Shown here: positions 16,260-24,505 of the stretch, piece after piece | Layout: each line of letters begins with the position of its first letter | Position numbering within the stretch: the stretch's first letter is position 1 | Notes under the pieces: model-generated | Databases searched by the model: none | Told to the model about the DNA's origin: nothing | What the model saw: only the letters and a program-made list of their open reading frames with translations | Origin: Prochlorococcus marinus XMU1406 | Lineage (GTDB): Bacteria > Cyanobacteriota > Cyanobacteriia > PCC-6307 > Cyanobiaceae | DNA length: 64,000 nucleotides | Assembly (NCBI RefSeq): GCF_017696055.1 | Contig: NZ_JAAORG010000001.1 | Coordinates: 372,001 to 436,000, forward strand | Direction of reading: 5' to 3' | Made by a program: the position numbers and the translations under genes

Positions 16260-18038
16260 TTATTTTTTTATTGGAATTTTATAAATTTCAGATATGAACT
16301 TCTTCCATAAATAAGCTGCATTCCCACTAGATAATTCAGATTCCTTGTTATCGTCGTAACCTATCCAGATCCCTGTTGTAAGGTTATCAATGGAACCAAT
16401 AAACCAGAGATCTTTATTTCCATCAGATGTTCCTGTTTTCCCATAAATTTTCTTCCCTTTTATAGAGGCTGCTTTTGAAGTGCCTTCTTTTACAGATTTT
16501 TCAAGAAGTTTATTCATTTTCTTGTTTACTTTTAAATCTAATATTTTCTTTGAAATAGATTTGTTTCCCCAAATAGGTTGTTTTTTAAATGATTCTATTT
16601 TTTCTATGATTTCAGGGCTTTGAATCTTCCCATTATTGTTTATTGCAGAATATGCATTTGTGATGTTTAAAAGATTATCTCCATAGGAGCCAATAGCTAA
16701 TGATGGGAATTCCTCAAACTCTTGCTTGTAACCTAGTCCAAATGAATTCGCTAAATTAATAATATTTTTTAAGCCGATTTTTTTTGTTATTGATATTGGA
16801 ACGATATTTGATGAACTTTTAAATGATTCAATCAAAGATATTGAACCTCTATAGTCTTCTGAAAAATTTTTTGGGCAATAACTTTCCCAGCATATTGGTA
16901 AGTCTTCAAATTCATCGCTTAATTTTATTCCTTCTATTAATGCAGCAGCATAAGGGATAATTTTAAAAGTAGAACCTAAAGGTCTTACAGATGAAATCAC
17001 TCTATTGTATTCATTAATTGATGGATTTTTGCTGGTTATCATTGTCCTGATTAGTCCTGTGTTTGATTCGATTGATAACAGACCAAATTCAAGTTCTTTA
17101 GGCCCTGCGTATCTTGATATTTTTTGACCTTTTTCTTGCCAATCTTTATTGATAGAAGATTTAATTCTTAAAAACTTATAATCATTTTTACTTCCAATTT
17201 TTTTATCTGTTTCCTCAAGAATAAAGTTTATTAGTAATTTATCATCTAAAAAATTATCAGCTGTTTGATAATTTAATTTTATTTTTTCTTTAATAGCCTT
17301 ATTCTTATTTGCAAGAGAAATATATCCATCAACATACATTGATTCAAGAACTTTATTTCTATTTTTAATAGCTAGCTTTAAATTTTGATAAGGTGAATAA
17401 ATTGATGGAGCTGGAGCTAATCCTGCAATTAATGCGATTTCTGATAATGTCAATTCTTCTATAAATTTTCCAAAATAAACTTGGGCAGCCTCGTCTACCC
17501 CATATGCTCCTGATCCTAGATAAATATTATTTAAATATAATTTTAAAATTTGATTTTTGTTATATCTCAATTCAAGTATGAGTGATATAAATATTTCTTT
17601 GATTTTTCTTTGAAAACTTAAATCATTATTTAGAAAAAGTAATCTAGAAACTTGTTGTGTAATCGTACTTCCTCCCTCTTTAACATAACCACTTCTAATA
17701 TTTTGAATAAGGGCACGAGAAATACTTTTTAAATCTATTCCATTATGTTTATAAAATCTTTTATCCTCAGAAGATATAAAAGAATGTTTAAGAAAAAGTG
17801 GAATTTTATGATAACTATTATCTATTTCAAATTTGCGGCTTAATTTGCTTAGTATCTTATTATCAGAAGATGATATTACATAAGAATATTTTGTTTCCCG
17901 AAACTTTTTATTTTTAGATACGTCAAATTTTAACGTACTAAATATTAAACTAAAAAAATAAAAAGATATTCCAGAAAAAATTAATATTGGAATTATTAAA
18001 ACAAAAGATTTGAATTTAATCTTTTGCACCTTAAGCAA
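16260..18038 (-). CDS. Class A penicillin-binding protein (bifunctional glycosyltransferase/transpeptidase)
   Basis: Cell-wall synthase of 592 residues with one amino-terminal membrane anchor (about 10-32). The GT51 glycosyltransferase domain has catalytic Glu91 in SSEDKRFYKHNG and the EGGSTITQQ motif at 121-129. The transpeptidase carries STFK (356-359), SSN (409-411) and KTGTS (534-538), so both activities should be intact. It polymerises and crosslinks peptidoglycan on the periplasmic side. The start is TTG at 18038, overlapping the end of chlG by eight bases; a GTG three codons later is an alternative. Confidence 0.93.
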   Translation of the reverse strand: MLKVQKIKFKSFVLIIPILIFSGISFYFFSLIFSTLKFDVSKNKKFRETKYSYVISSSDNKILSKLSRKFEIDNSYHKIPLFLKHSFISSEDKRFYKHNGIDLKSISRALIQNIRSGYVKEGGSTITQQVSRLLFLNNDLSFQRKIKEIFISLILELRYNKNQILKLYLNNIYLGSGAYGVDEAAQVYFGKFIEELTLSEIALIAGLAPAPSIYSPYQNLKLAIKNRNKVLESMYVDGYISLANKNKAIKEKIKLNYQTADNFLDDKLLINFILEETDKKIGSKNDYKFLRIKSSINKDWQEKGQKISRYAGPKELEFGLLSIESNTGLIRTMITSKNPSINEYNRVISSVRPLGSTFKIIPYAAALIEGIKLSDEFEDLPICWESYCPKNFSEDYRGSISLIESFKSSSNIVPISITKKIGLKNIINLANSFGLGYKQEFEEFPSLAIGSYGDNLLNITNAYSAINNNGKIQSPEIIEKIESFKKQPIWGNKSISKKILDLKVNKKMNKLLEKSVKEGTSKAASIKGKKIYGKTGTSDGNKDLWFIGSIDNLTTGIWIGYDDNKESELSSGNAAYLWKKFISEIYKIPIKK

Positions 18039-18978
18039 CTAAAAAACTATGTCCTATCGCTAAAGCTGTAACTAACATTCCAGTTATAAGGAACGGTTGG
18101 GCACTTGCTTGATATTTGACATCAAACTTTAGAGGATCTCTTAGTAACCACATATCTTGAAATGTAATTTGTGGAATTACCAATAAAACTAAAATTACAG
18201 AGGCTAAATGTTGACCAATAATGACTAATACTATAACCATTGCTAATTGAAAAATGTCAATCAGTCCTGCACTTATTCTACTTGCATTTTTAATTCCAAA
18301 TACTACTGGTAAAGAATTTAAGCCTAGCTTTGAGTCTCCTTCAACACTTTTGAAATCATTAATAACAGCAATTCCAAGTCCTGAGAGGCTATAAGCAAGT
18401 GTTAGTATCGCCGTCACGATAGTTAATTTCCCAAACAAGGCTTGTCCTGCCCACCAAGGTAAAGCTATATAAGATGCTCCTAATGCATAATTTCCAAGCC
18501 AACCATTCTGTTTTAATTTGAGTGGTGGAGCAGAATATATATAACTAACAAAGGAACCTCCTAATGCCAAAAGTAATACGGAGGGGAAGCTGTGCTTCGC
18601 ATATAAATCTAATAGAAAAGCAACTATTAAACCTGCTATAAGTAATACCCAGATTTGTATTTTTACATCTTTAATTGAAATTTTGCCAGAAGGAATTGGT
18701 CTATTTGGTTCATTAATTGCATCAATTTCTTTATCAAAAAAATCATTTATGGTTTGGGTATAACCAGCCAGAAGTGGTCCACTCATCAACATACATGCTA
18801 ATGAAGCTAGAACATTACTAAATGTCCATTTAAAATTCCCACTTGCAGCTGCTCCACAAATAACTCCCCATATCAAAGGGATCCACGTTATGGGTTTCAT
18901 TAACTGTATACGGAGTTTCCATATACTTGATGTTTCAGAGGCACCCTTAATTCCTAATAGTTGTTTTGGATCATTCAC
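18031..18978 (-). CDS. chlG: Chlorophyll synthase
   Basis: UbiA-superfamily membrane prenyltransferase that esterifies chlorophyllide with phytyl or geranylgeranyl diphosphate, the last step of chlorophyll synthesis. The 315 residues show the first aspartate motif NDFFDKEIDA beginning at Asn78 and the second motif INDFKSVEGD near 204-213, within about eight membrane helices. NEPNRPIPSG after the first motif is typical of ChlG. In Prochlorococcus the products are divinyl chlorophylls. It lies eight bases after the petP-like gene and overlaps the PBP gene. Confidence 0.95.
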   Translation of the reverse strand: MNDPKQLLGIKGASETSSIWKLRIQLMKPITWIPLIWGVICGAAASGNFKWTFSNVLASLACMLMSGPLLAGYTQTINDFFDKEIDAINEPNRPIPSGKISIKDVKIQIWVLLIAGLIVAFLLDLYAKHSFPSVLLLALGGSFVSYIYSAPPLKLKQNGWLGNYALGASYIALPWWAGQALFGKLTIVTAILTLAYSLSGLGIAVINDFKSVEGDSKLGLNSLPVVFGIKNASRISAGLIDIFQLAMVIVLVIIGQHLASVILVLLVIPQITFQDMWLLRDPLKFDVKYQASAQPFLITGMLVTALAIGHSFLVA

Positions 18979-18986
18979 TTTACTCT

Positions 18987-19211
18987 TTAACCTTTCTCAA
19001 TTTCTTCTGGGAAAAACCAATTTTGCTCACCATTCTGAAATTTTGCGGTTATCCCAATACTTCTGCCGTCTGTCATTTTATAGCCTGTTATTACGGCTTT
19101 AGGATTCGAGGATATTTGATCGATTAATTTAGCTGGTAGTCTATCTTTTACTTTGTTAATGTTAATTTTGATTTTACTACCGATTTTGGGTAATAATTTT
19201 GTTTCAGCCAT
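18987..19211 (-). CDS. petP: DUF2862 protein, PetP-like cytochrome b6f subunit
   Basis: Small soluble SH3-like protein of 74 residues with the DUF2862 pattern: basic KIKININKVKDRLP, then GYKMTDGRSIGI and the end NWFFPEEIEKG. In other cyanobacteria and red algae this family is PetP, a peripheral cytoplasmic-side subunit of the cytochrome b6f complex linked to tuning of electron flow. The PetP assignment rests on family recognition. It is first in the petP-chlG-PBP run and divergent from hisF by 59 bases. Confidence 0.75.
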   Translation of the reverse strand: MAETKLLPKIGSKIKININKVKDRLPAKLIDQISSNPKAVITGYKMTDGRSIGITAKFQNGEQNWFFPEEIEKG

Positions 19212-19270
19212 AAGAGGTAAAATGGAAGCTATTATGCAAGATTAACAGCATTTGGACAATTTTTACTAAA

Positions 19271-20041
19271 ATGGTAGCTCTTCGTTTAATTCCTTGTTTA
19301 GATGTCGCCCATGGCAGAGTGGTTAAAGGTGTAAATTTTGTTAACTTGAGAGACTCAGGCGATCCTGTTGAATTGGCTTGTAGGTATTCTGATGAAGGCG
19401 CAGATGAATTAGTATTCTTAGATATTAGAGCTAGTGTAGAAAATAGAAATACATTAGTTGACCTTGTTTCTAGGACCGCAAAATCAGTAAAAATCCCATT
19501 TACAGTAGGTGGAGGAATAGATTCTGTTTCTTCAATTAATGATCTTTTAAGAGCTGGAGCGGACAAAGTGAGTTTGAATTCTTCTGCTGTTAGAAATCCA
19601 GATTTAATTTCTAAAAGTTCTAGAGAATTTGGTAATCAATGTATCGTGATAGCAATTGATGCTAAAAGAAAAGTTAATAAGACTGATGAATGGGAGGTTT
19701 ATGTAAAAGGAGGGAGAGAAAATACTGGAATAGATGTATTAAGTTGGGCAAAGAAAGTTGAGGAGTTAGGCGCAGGGGAAATTTTGCTTACTTCAATGGA
19801 TGGTGATGGCACGCAGAATGGATATGATTTACATCTGACTGAATCTGTTACCAATATTGTTAATATTCCAGTGATTGCTTCTGGAGGAGCAGGTTGTTTA
19901 GAAGATATCTATGATGTTTTCAATGAAGGCAGGGCATCTGCCGCACTTTTAGCATCATTACTTCATGATAAGAAACTTTCTTTAAGAGAAATAAAGACTT
20001 TCCTCCTTGGGAAAAAACTTCCTATTAGACCATATGAATAA
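19271..20041 (+). CDS. hisF: Imidazole glycerol phosphate synthase subunit HisF
   Basis: Cyclase subunit that uses ammonia from HisH to form imidazole glycerol phosphate and AICAR in histidine synthesis. It is a 256-residue (beta-alpha)8 barrel with catalytic Asp11 in IPCLDVAHG and Asp130 in VIAIDAKRK, plus phosphate-binding loops GGGID (80-84) and ASGGAG. Length and motifs are complete. It stands 45 bases ahead of menG in the same direction; hisH is not in the window, so the his genes are scattered as usual in cyanobacteria. Confidence 0.98.
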   Translation: MVALRLIPCLDVAHGRVVKGVNFVNLRDSGDPVELACRYSDEGADELVFLDIRASVENRNTLVDLVSRTAKSVKIPFTVGGGIDSVSSINDLLRAGADKVSLNSSAVRNPDLISKSSREFGNQCIVIAIDAKRKVNKTDEWEVYVKGGRENTGIDVLSWAKKVEELGAGEILLTSMDGDGTQNGYDLHLTESVTNIVNIPVIASGGAGCLEDIYDVFNEGRASAALLASLLHDKKLSLREIKTFLLGKKLPIRPYE

Positions 20042-20086
20042 AAAATTTAATTTAATACCAAAAAGAAATAAGTTAAAAATTTAAAA

Positions 20087-20788
20087 ATGAAATTCACAAA
20101 AACTATCGAAGTCAAAAATATATTTAATAAAATTTCTTATAAATATGACTTTTTAAATAATCTATTAAGTTTTGGGCTGCACAGATTATGGAAAAGGAAA
20201 TTAGTTAATTTATTGGAACCTTTAAATGGTGAAGATTGGGCAGATTTATGCTGTGGAACTGGAGATTTAGCATTCTTAATTTCTGAGAGAGTTAGTCCAA
20301 GGGGTTCAATTACTGGGATTGACAGTGCGGAGGATATCTTAAATATTGCAAAAAAAAAATCAGAGCTTAAAAAAAATAAATTTATTAAGTGGGAAATTAA
20401 AGATGTATTAGAAATTAATGATTATTCAAAAAATTTTGATGGGATTTGCATGTCATATGGACTTAGAAACTTGAATAATGTTGAAGGAGGAATAAAAAAA
20501 GTTTTTGATCTTTTGAAGGATAAGGGAAGGGCAGGATTTTTGGATTTTAATCACTCAACAAGAAATTCTTTATCCAATATTTTTCAGAAAATTTATTTGA
20601 GATTAATTGTAGTAACCATTTCGCGGCTTTTTAATTTAGGTCCAGAGTACGCATATATTGAAAAAAGTATTAGTAATTTTCCAAAGAAAAATGTGCTTAT
20701 AAATATTGCTAAGGAAGTTGGATTTAAAAAAGCTGAATATATGACTATTGGGGGGGGGCAAATGGGAATACTAATTTTAACTAAATAA
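20087..20788 (+). CDS. menG: Demethylphylloquinone methyltransferase (UbiE/MenG)
   Basis: SAM enzyme that methylates the naphthoquinone ring in the last step of phylloquinone (vitamin K1) synthesis; phylloquinone is the A1 cofactor of photosystem I. The 233 residues include the SAM site WADLCCGTGDLAF (51-63), the UbiE signature FDGICMSYGLRNLNNVEGGIKK (written in part) and LDFNHSTR. A run of nine G residues (20750-20758) encodes part of the late GGGQMG motif. A hairpin followed by U residues overlaps the stop. Confidence 0.93.
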   Translation: MKFTKTIEVKNIFNKISYKYDFLNNLLSFGLHRLWKRKLVNLLEPLNGEDWADLCCGTGDLAFLISERVSPRGSITGIDSAEDILNIAKKKSELKKNKFIKWEIKDVLEINDYSKNFDGICMSYGLRNLNNVEGGIKKVFDLLKDKGRAGFLDFNHSTRNSLSNIFQKIYLRLIVVTISRLFNLGPEYAYIEKSISNFPKKNVLINIAKEVGFKKAEYMTIGGGQMGILILTK

Positions 20789-20799
20789 AGAATTTAGTT
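20779..20799 (+). terminator. Intrinsic terminator of menG
   Basis: An 8-bp stem AACTAAAT/ATTTAGTT (20779-20786 with 20792-20799) has a 5-base loop and is followed by T-rich TTTTATTTTT on the plus strand. The stem overlaps the menG stop codon and also the stop of the convergent DUF721 gene. The stem is AT-only, so strength is uncertain. Confidence 0.55.
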
Positions 20800-21279
20800 T
20801 TTTATTTTTCTCCAACAAAAAGAACACTTTCCCCATCTTTTGATTTCGCCCTCAGGAGTAGGGGAATTACAAAGAGTACAAATGCACATATTATTTTGAT
20901 TGATTCTGCTTGGATGCTTTGCCCAAACTATCTTTGCATTAGTAGCTTTGATATTTTTATTTTTAATTTCATAATTTTGTATTATTTTTATTTCATTCAA
21001 AGTTATTCCAATTTTCTCGATTCTCTCTTTTAATTTATGCTTGTTGTAGATTAAAGCTTGGCGCCATTGTGGATGATTTACTGCAATAGTAAGTATTTTT
21101 TTTTCAATATTTAATGGTTTACATTCTTGAAATAGTTCTAAGCCGATTAAGTTCTTCCAGTTTTCGTTGATTTTAGTGAGTTTATCTAAGTCTCCGCAGG
21201 ATTTTTTGAAATTATCAAGACAATTTTTTAATGGCTGTGGATTCCTTCTATTCACTATTGGCAAATACTTTTTGTCCAA
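20794..21279 (-). CDS. DUF721 domain protein with C-terminal zinc ribbon
   Basis: A 161-residue protein. The central part (LTKINENWKNLIGLE, then ILTIAVNHPQWRQALIYNKHKLKERI) is a DUF721/DciA-like KH-fold domain, a family that includes the bacterial helicase-loading protein DciA. The end has two cysteine pairs, CTLC and CSFC, separated by about 17 residues, suggesting a zinc ribbon. The start is TTG at 21279; a GTG eight codons later is an alternative. It could be the replicative helicase loader of this lineage, but I cannot show that. Confidence 0.75.
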   Translation of the reverse strand: MDKKYLPIVNRRNPQPLKNCLDNFKKSCGDLDKLTKINENWKNLIGLELFQECKPLNIEKKILTIAVNHPQWRQALIYNKHKLKERIEKIGITLNEIKIIQNYEIKNKNIKATNAKIVWAKHPSRINQNNMCICTLCNSPTPEGEIKRWGKCSFCWRKIKN

Positions 21280-21354
21280 TTTGTAAAATTTACTTATTAA
21301 GACTAAAGTTAATCTAATCTTTAAAAAGATGCTCGTTGTTTTAATAAAGAATTT

Positions 21355-22104
21355 GTGAAAGTTATTGGACCTGCAGCTAAGACAGTTTTTTATTTAAAAA
21401 AAATTCAGGGTCAATATCCAACCTGGACACTTCATTACAAAATAAAATGTAAAAGTACCGAAAATGAGCTAACAAACTTGCTTGAATGTTCTGAAATAAA
21501 GAAAAACCAGCCAGTAGCGATAATCGCAAGAGAACAGTTCTCAGGGGTTGGCCAAAATTCAAAAACTTGGGTTTCTCCAAAAGGCGGGATTTGGTTAAGT
21601 GCAGCTTACCCAATATTTTCGAAAGAATTTGAATATCAAATATTTAATTTGTCTTTAGGTATTAAGTTATGTGAAATGCTTAGACAAGAGAATATAAATG
21701 TTTATTTGAAATGGCCAAATGATATTTTTTTTGGTTCAAAAAAGTTGATTGGATTTTTACCAAGGGTGATAACAAGAGGCAAAAAAATTATCTATGCAAG
21801 GTTAGGACTTGGCATGAATGTTTTAAATTACACCCCATCAGAAGGTATTTCATTATCAAAGGTACTTCAAACTAAGAATATTAATCAACATTATTGGACA
21901 GCCAAAGTTCTTAAAGCTTTTTATGATTCAATTGAATGTAACAAGAAAAAAGAATATGTAATTAAATCTGCAAATAAGTATCTTACTAAAAGTTTTTTAC
22001 CTAGTGGTTATTGTTCTGATTCATGGAAAATTAAAGATATTGATTCGAATGGGAATTTAAGAATTGAAAATGAAACTCAACTGAAGGTAATTAGAAGGTT
22101 TTGA
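21355..22104 (+). CDS. birA: Biotin--acetyl-CoA-carboxylase ligase (BirA-type)
   Basis: Adds biotin to the BCCP subunit of acetyl-CoA carboxylase. The 249-residue protein is a catalytic domain without the DNA-binding HTH of E. coli BirA, so no repressor role is expected. Visible signatures are AREQFSGVGQNSKTW (a degenerate form of the GRGR-x-G biotin loop, here with Phe-Ser in place of basic residues), LKWPNDIFFGSKKLIGFL with the catalytic Lys, and GLGMNVLN. The start is GTG at 21355. It is convergent with the ABC ATPase gene. Confidence 0.85.
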   Translation: MKVIGPAAKTVFYLKKIQGQYPTWTLHYKIKCKSTENELTNLLECSEIKKNQPVAIIAREQFSGVGQNSKTWVSPKGGIWLSAAYPIFSKEFEYQIFNLSLGIKLCEMLRQENINVYLKWPNDIFFGSKKLIGFLPRVITRGKKIIYARLGLGMNVLNYTPSEGISLSKVLQTKNINQHYWTAKVLKAFYDSIECNKKKEYVIKSANKYLTKSFLPSGYCSDSWKIKDIDSNGNLRIENETQLKVIRRF

Positions 22105-22106
22105 AT

Positions 22107-22793
22107 TTAATTAACTTTTAATTCAACTATTCTTCCATCCTTAAATTTGGCTATTTTTTTTGCGCGATTTGCAACTTCATCTTCATGCGTAACTAAAACT
22201 ATAGTTATTCCAGATTCATGCAGTTTGTCAAAAAGATCTAATACATCTTCAGTGGTTTTTGAATCTAGTGCTCCAGTAGGTTCGTCTGCTAACAAAATTG
22301 CGGGATTATTGATTATAGCTCTTGCAATAGCAACTCGTTGTTGTTGACCTCCGGATAATTGGTTTGGGCGATTATTCATTCTTTCTGAAAGGCCAACTTT
22401 TTTTAGGGCATTCTTACCTCGAACTAATCTTTGCTCAGGCTCAATACCAGCGTAAATCATTGGCAAAATTACGTTTTCAAGTGCAGTTGCGTCTGAAAGA
22501 AGATGAAATTGTTGAAAAACGAAGCCTAATTTTTGGTTGCGTATTTCCGCGAGCTCATCATCAGATAAATTCTCAACAGGAATACCATTTAATTTATAAA
22601 TACCTTCAGATGGTCTATCTAGACATCCAATAATATTCATAGCTGTACTTTTGCCTGAGCCACTTGCTCCCATTACAGCTAAATAATCACCTTTAAAAAT
22701 TTCTAAGTTTATGCTGTCTAAGGCTTTAACAGTTAGATCTTCTTTCCCATATGTTTTAGATATATTTTCTAAACTCGCGACTTTCTTAGACAT
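22107..22793 (-). CDS. ABC transporter ATP-binding protein (LolD/MacB/DevA-like)
   Basis: A 228-residue ATPase with Walker A GASGSGKST (42-50), the Q-loop FVFQQFHLL, signature LSGGQQQR near 145-152, Walker B ILLADEPTGALD and the H-loop VTHE. The sequence is of the lipoprotein-release/macrolide-exporter group, which in cyanobacteria also includes DevA-like exporters. Its permease is not adjacent; the neighbouring ndhB is unrelated but lies only 16 bases upstream on the same strand. The substrate is unknown. Confidence 0.9.
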   Translation of the reverse strand: MSKKVASLENISKTYGKEDLTVKALDSINLEIFKGDYLAVMGASGSGKSTAMNIIGCLDRPSEGIYKLNGIPVENLSDDELAEIRNQKLGFVFQQFHLLSDATALENVILPMIYAGIEPEQRLVRGKNALKKVGLSERMNNRPNQLSGGQQQRVAIARAIINNPAILLADEPTGALDSKTTEDVLDLFDKLHESGITIVLVTHEDEVANRAKKIAKFKDGRIVELKVN

Positions 22794-22809
22794 TTATTGA
22801 AGAATTCTT

Positions 22810-24330
22810 CTAGGAAATATTGTTTGCTGTAGCAATAATATCTTGTAAGAAAGGAGTTTCTGAAACTGCTGTATTAGCTAATTTAAAAAGAGGATTAGAC
22901 AGGATTCCTCCAAGAGCAGTTACTGCGACACAAGTATAAAGTGCAATTCTCAAGGGAGGTAATCCTACAATTCCCCAATTAATTTCAGGATATGATTTGA
23001 CTATTTCAGAAGCTTCCTGTGGTTCTTTAACTACCATCATTTTTATCACTGAAATGTAGTAATAAATAGATATAACTGAAGTTACTAAACCAACTATTAC
23101 TAATAGATATTGATGATTTGCCCAACCTGCAAAGAACAAGTATATCTTTCCAAAAAATCCTAACATTGGAGGTAAACCTCCAAGAGATAGAAGACAAAGG
23201 CTTAAGCCTAATGTAATTAGAGGATCTTTTTGATAAAGTCCTGAGTAATCAAGAATTCTGTCAGAACCAGTTCGTAGTGAGAAAAGTATTACACAAGAAA
23301 ATGCACCCAAATTCATAAACAAATATGCAGCCAAATATAAAACAGCTGCTGATAAACCATCTTGTGTTCCAGATACTATTCCAATCATTACAAATCCGGC
23401 TTGTCCAATAGAACTGTAAGCTAGCATCCTTTTCATAGAGGTTTGAGCTAGAGCTACAATATTTCCTAGAGCCATGCTCAATATGGCCAAAATTGTAAAT
23501 AAAAGTTTCCATTCTTCGTCAAAAGAAGAGAAAGTTGTGCTTAATATTCTTATTGCAAATGCAAAGCCCGCTGTTTTTGAACCGACAGATAAAAAAGCTA
23601 CTACAGGTGTAGGTGAACCCTCATATACATCAGGAGTCCATTGATGAAAGGGAACTGCAGCAATTTTAAAGGCAACTGTTGATAAGACAAATACGAGAGC
23701 TAGTGAAGTAATAAAGGATGGCTTATTGATAATTTCTAAACCTATGGTCACTAAGTTTGTTGAACCACTTAATCCATAAAGAAAAGAGGATCCATACAAA
23801 TAGACCGCAGCAGCAGCTGATCCAACAAGGAGGTATTTTAAGGCCGCTTCTGAACTTCTTGGATCTCTCTTGAGGTAACCAGAAAGTAAGTAACTTGCTA
23901 CGGATAAAGTTTCCAGAGATATAAATACACTAATAAGGTCAGTAGATCCACACAAAAGCATTGCTCCAAGGGTGGCTGAAAGAACTATCGCGGCAAACTC
24001 GCCAATTGGGCTACCGCTTTGTTCTGTATACCGCCAACTTATAAGTAAAGATACTAAGGTTGATAAAGAAATTATTGCTCTAAATGCGATTGCCAAATTA
24101 TCTGAATTAAAGGACCCAAGGAATGCGATTTCTACCGGATTACTCCATTGCAATGCCAAACTAACGAGAGAGCTGCCTATTGATAAATAGCAAATTATTG
24201 GTGCCCATTTTGATGCAGTTTTTTCTCCAGCTAAATCTACAAGAAGTGTTCCAACAATGCCTAATAAAATAAAAGCCTCTGGAATAATGGCTTGAGCATT
24301 TAAATTAATTGTAAAGATTTCGTTGGGCAC
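22810..24330 (-). CDS. ndhB: NAD(P)H-quinone oxidoreductase subunit 2 (NDH-1 NdhB)
   Basis: Core proton-pumping, antiporter-like membrane subunit of the thylakoid NDH-1 complex that carries cyclic electron flow around photosystem I and respiration. The 506 residues have about 14 membrane helices. Family hallmarks include [20 protein letters not shown], the [21 protein letters not shown] loop and [15 protein letters not shown]. The start is GTG at 24330 and agrees with the family. The 175-base region between it and topA is AT-rich and shows no further gene I can support. Confidence 0.97.
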   Translation of the reverse strand: MPNEIFTINLNAQAIIPEAFILLGIVGTLLVDLAGEKTASKWAPIICYLSIGSSLVSLALQWSNPVEIAFLGSFNSDNLAIAFRAIISLSTLVSLLISWRYTEQSGSPIGEFAAIVLSATLGAMLLCGSTDLISVFISLETLSVASYLLSGYLKRDPRSSEAALKYLLVGSAAAAVYLYGSSFLYGLSGSTNLVTIGLEIINKPSFITSLALVFVLSTVAFKIAAVPFHQWTPDVYEGSPTPVVAFLSVGSKTAGFAFAIRILSTTFSSFDEEWKLLFTILAILSMALGNIVALAQTSMKRMLAYSSIGQAGFVMIGIVSGTQDGLSAAVLYLAAYLFMNLGAFSCVILFSLRTGSDRILDYSGLYQKDPLITLGLSLCLLSLGGLPPMLGFFGKIYLFFAGWANHQYLLVIVGLVTSVISIYYYISVIKMMVVKEPQEASEIVKSYPEINWGIVGLPPLRIALYTCVAVTALGGILSNPLFKLANTAVSETPFLQDIIATANNIS

Positions 24331-24505
24331 TTTATTAAATTGGATTAAATTAGATGTTTGATTGTAAGGGTCTAAGAGTTAATCTTAATTTGATTATAAT
24401 TTGTGGGTATGATTTTTGAAATTTTAAGAAGAAGTTACTTGAAAAAGCTTCAAATAATTATAATATGCCCTAACTGAACAAAAACACCAATTTTTGAAAT
24501 AAACC

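Noticed and set aside
24331-24505. Possible 22-residue open frame at 24409 before topA
   Set aside because: Too short, Ile-rich and without a ribosome site or any recognisable feature.
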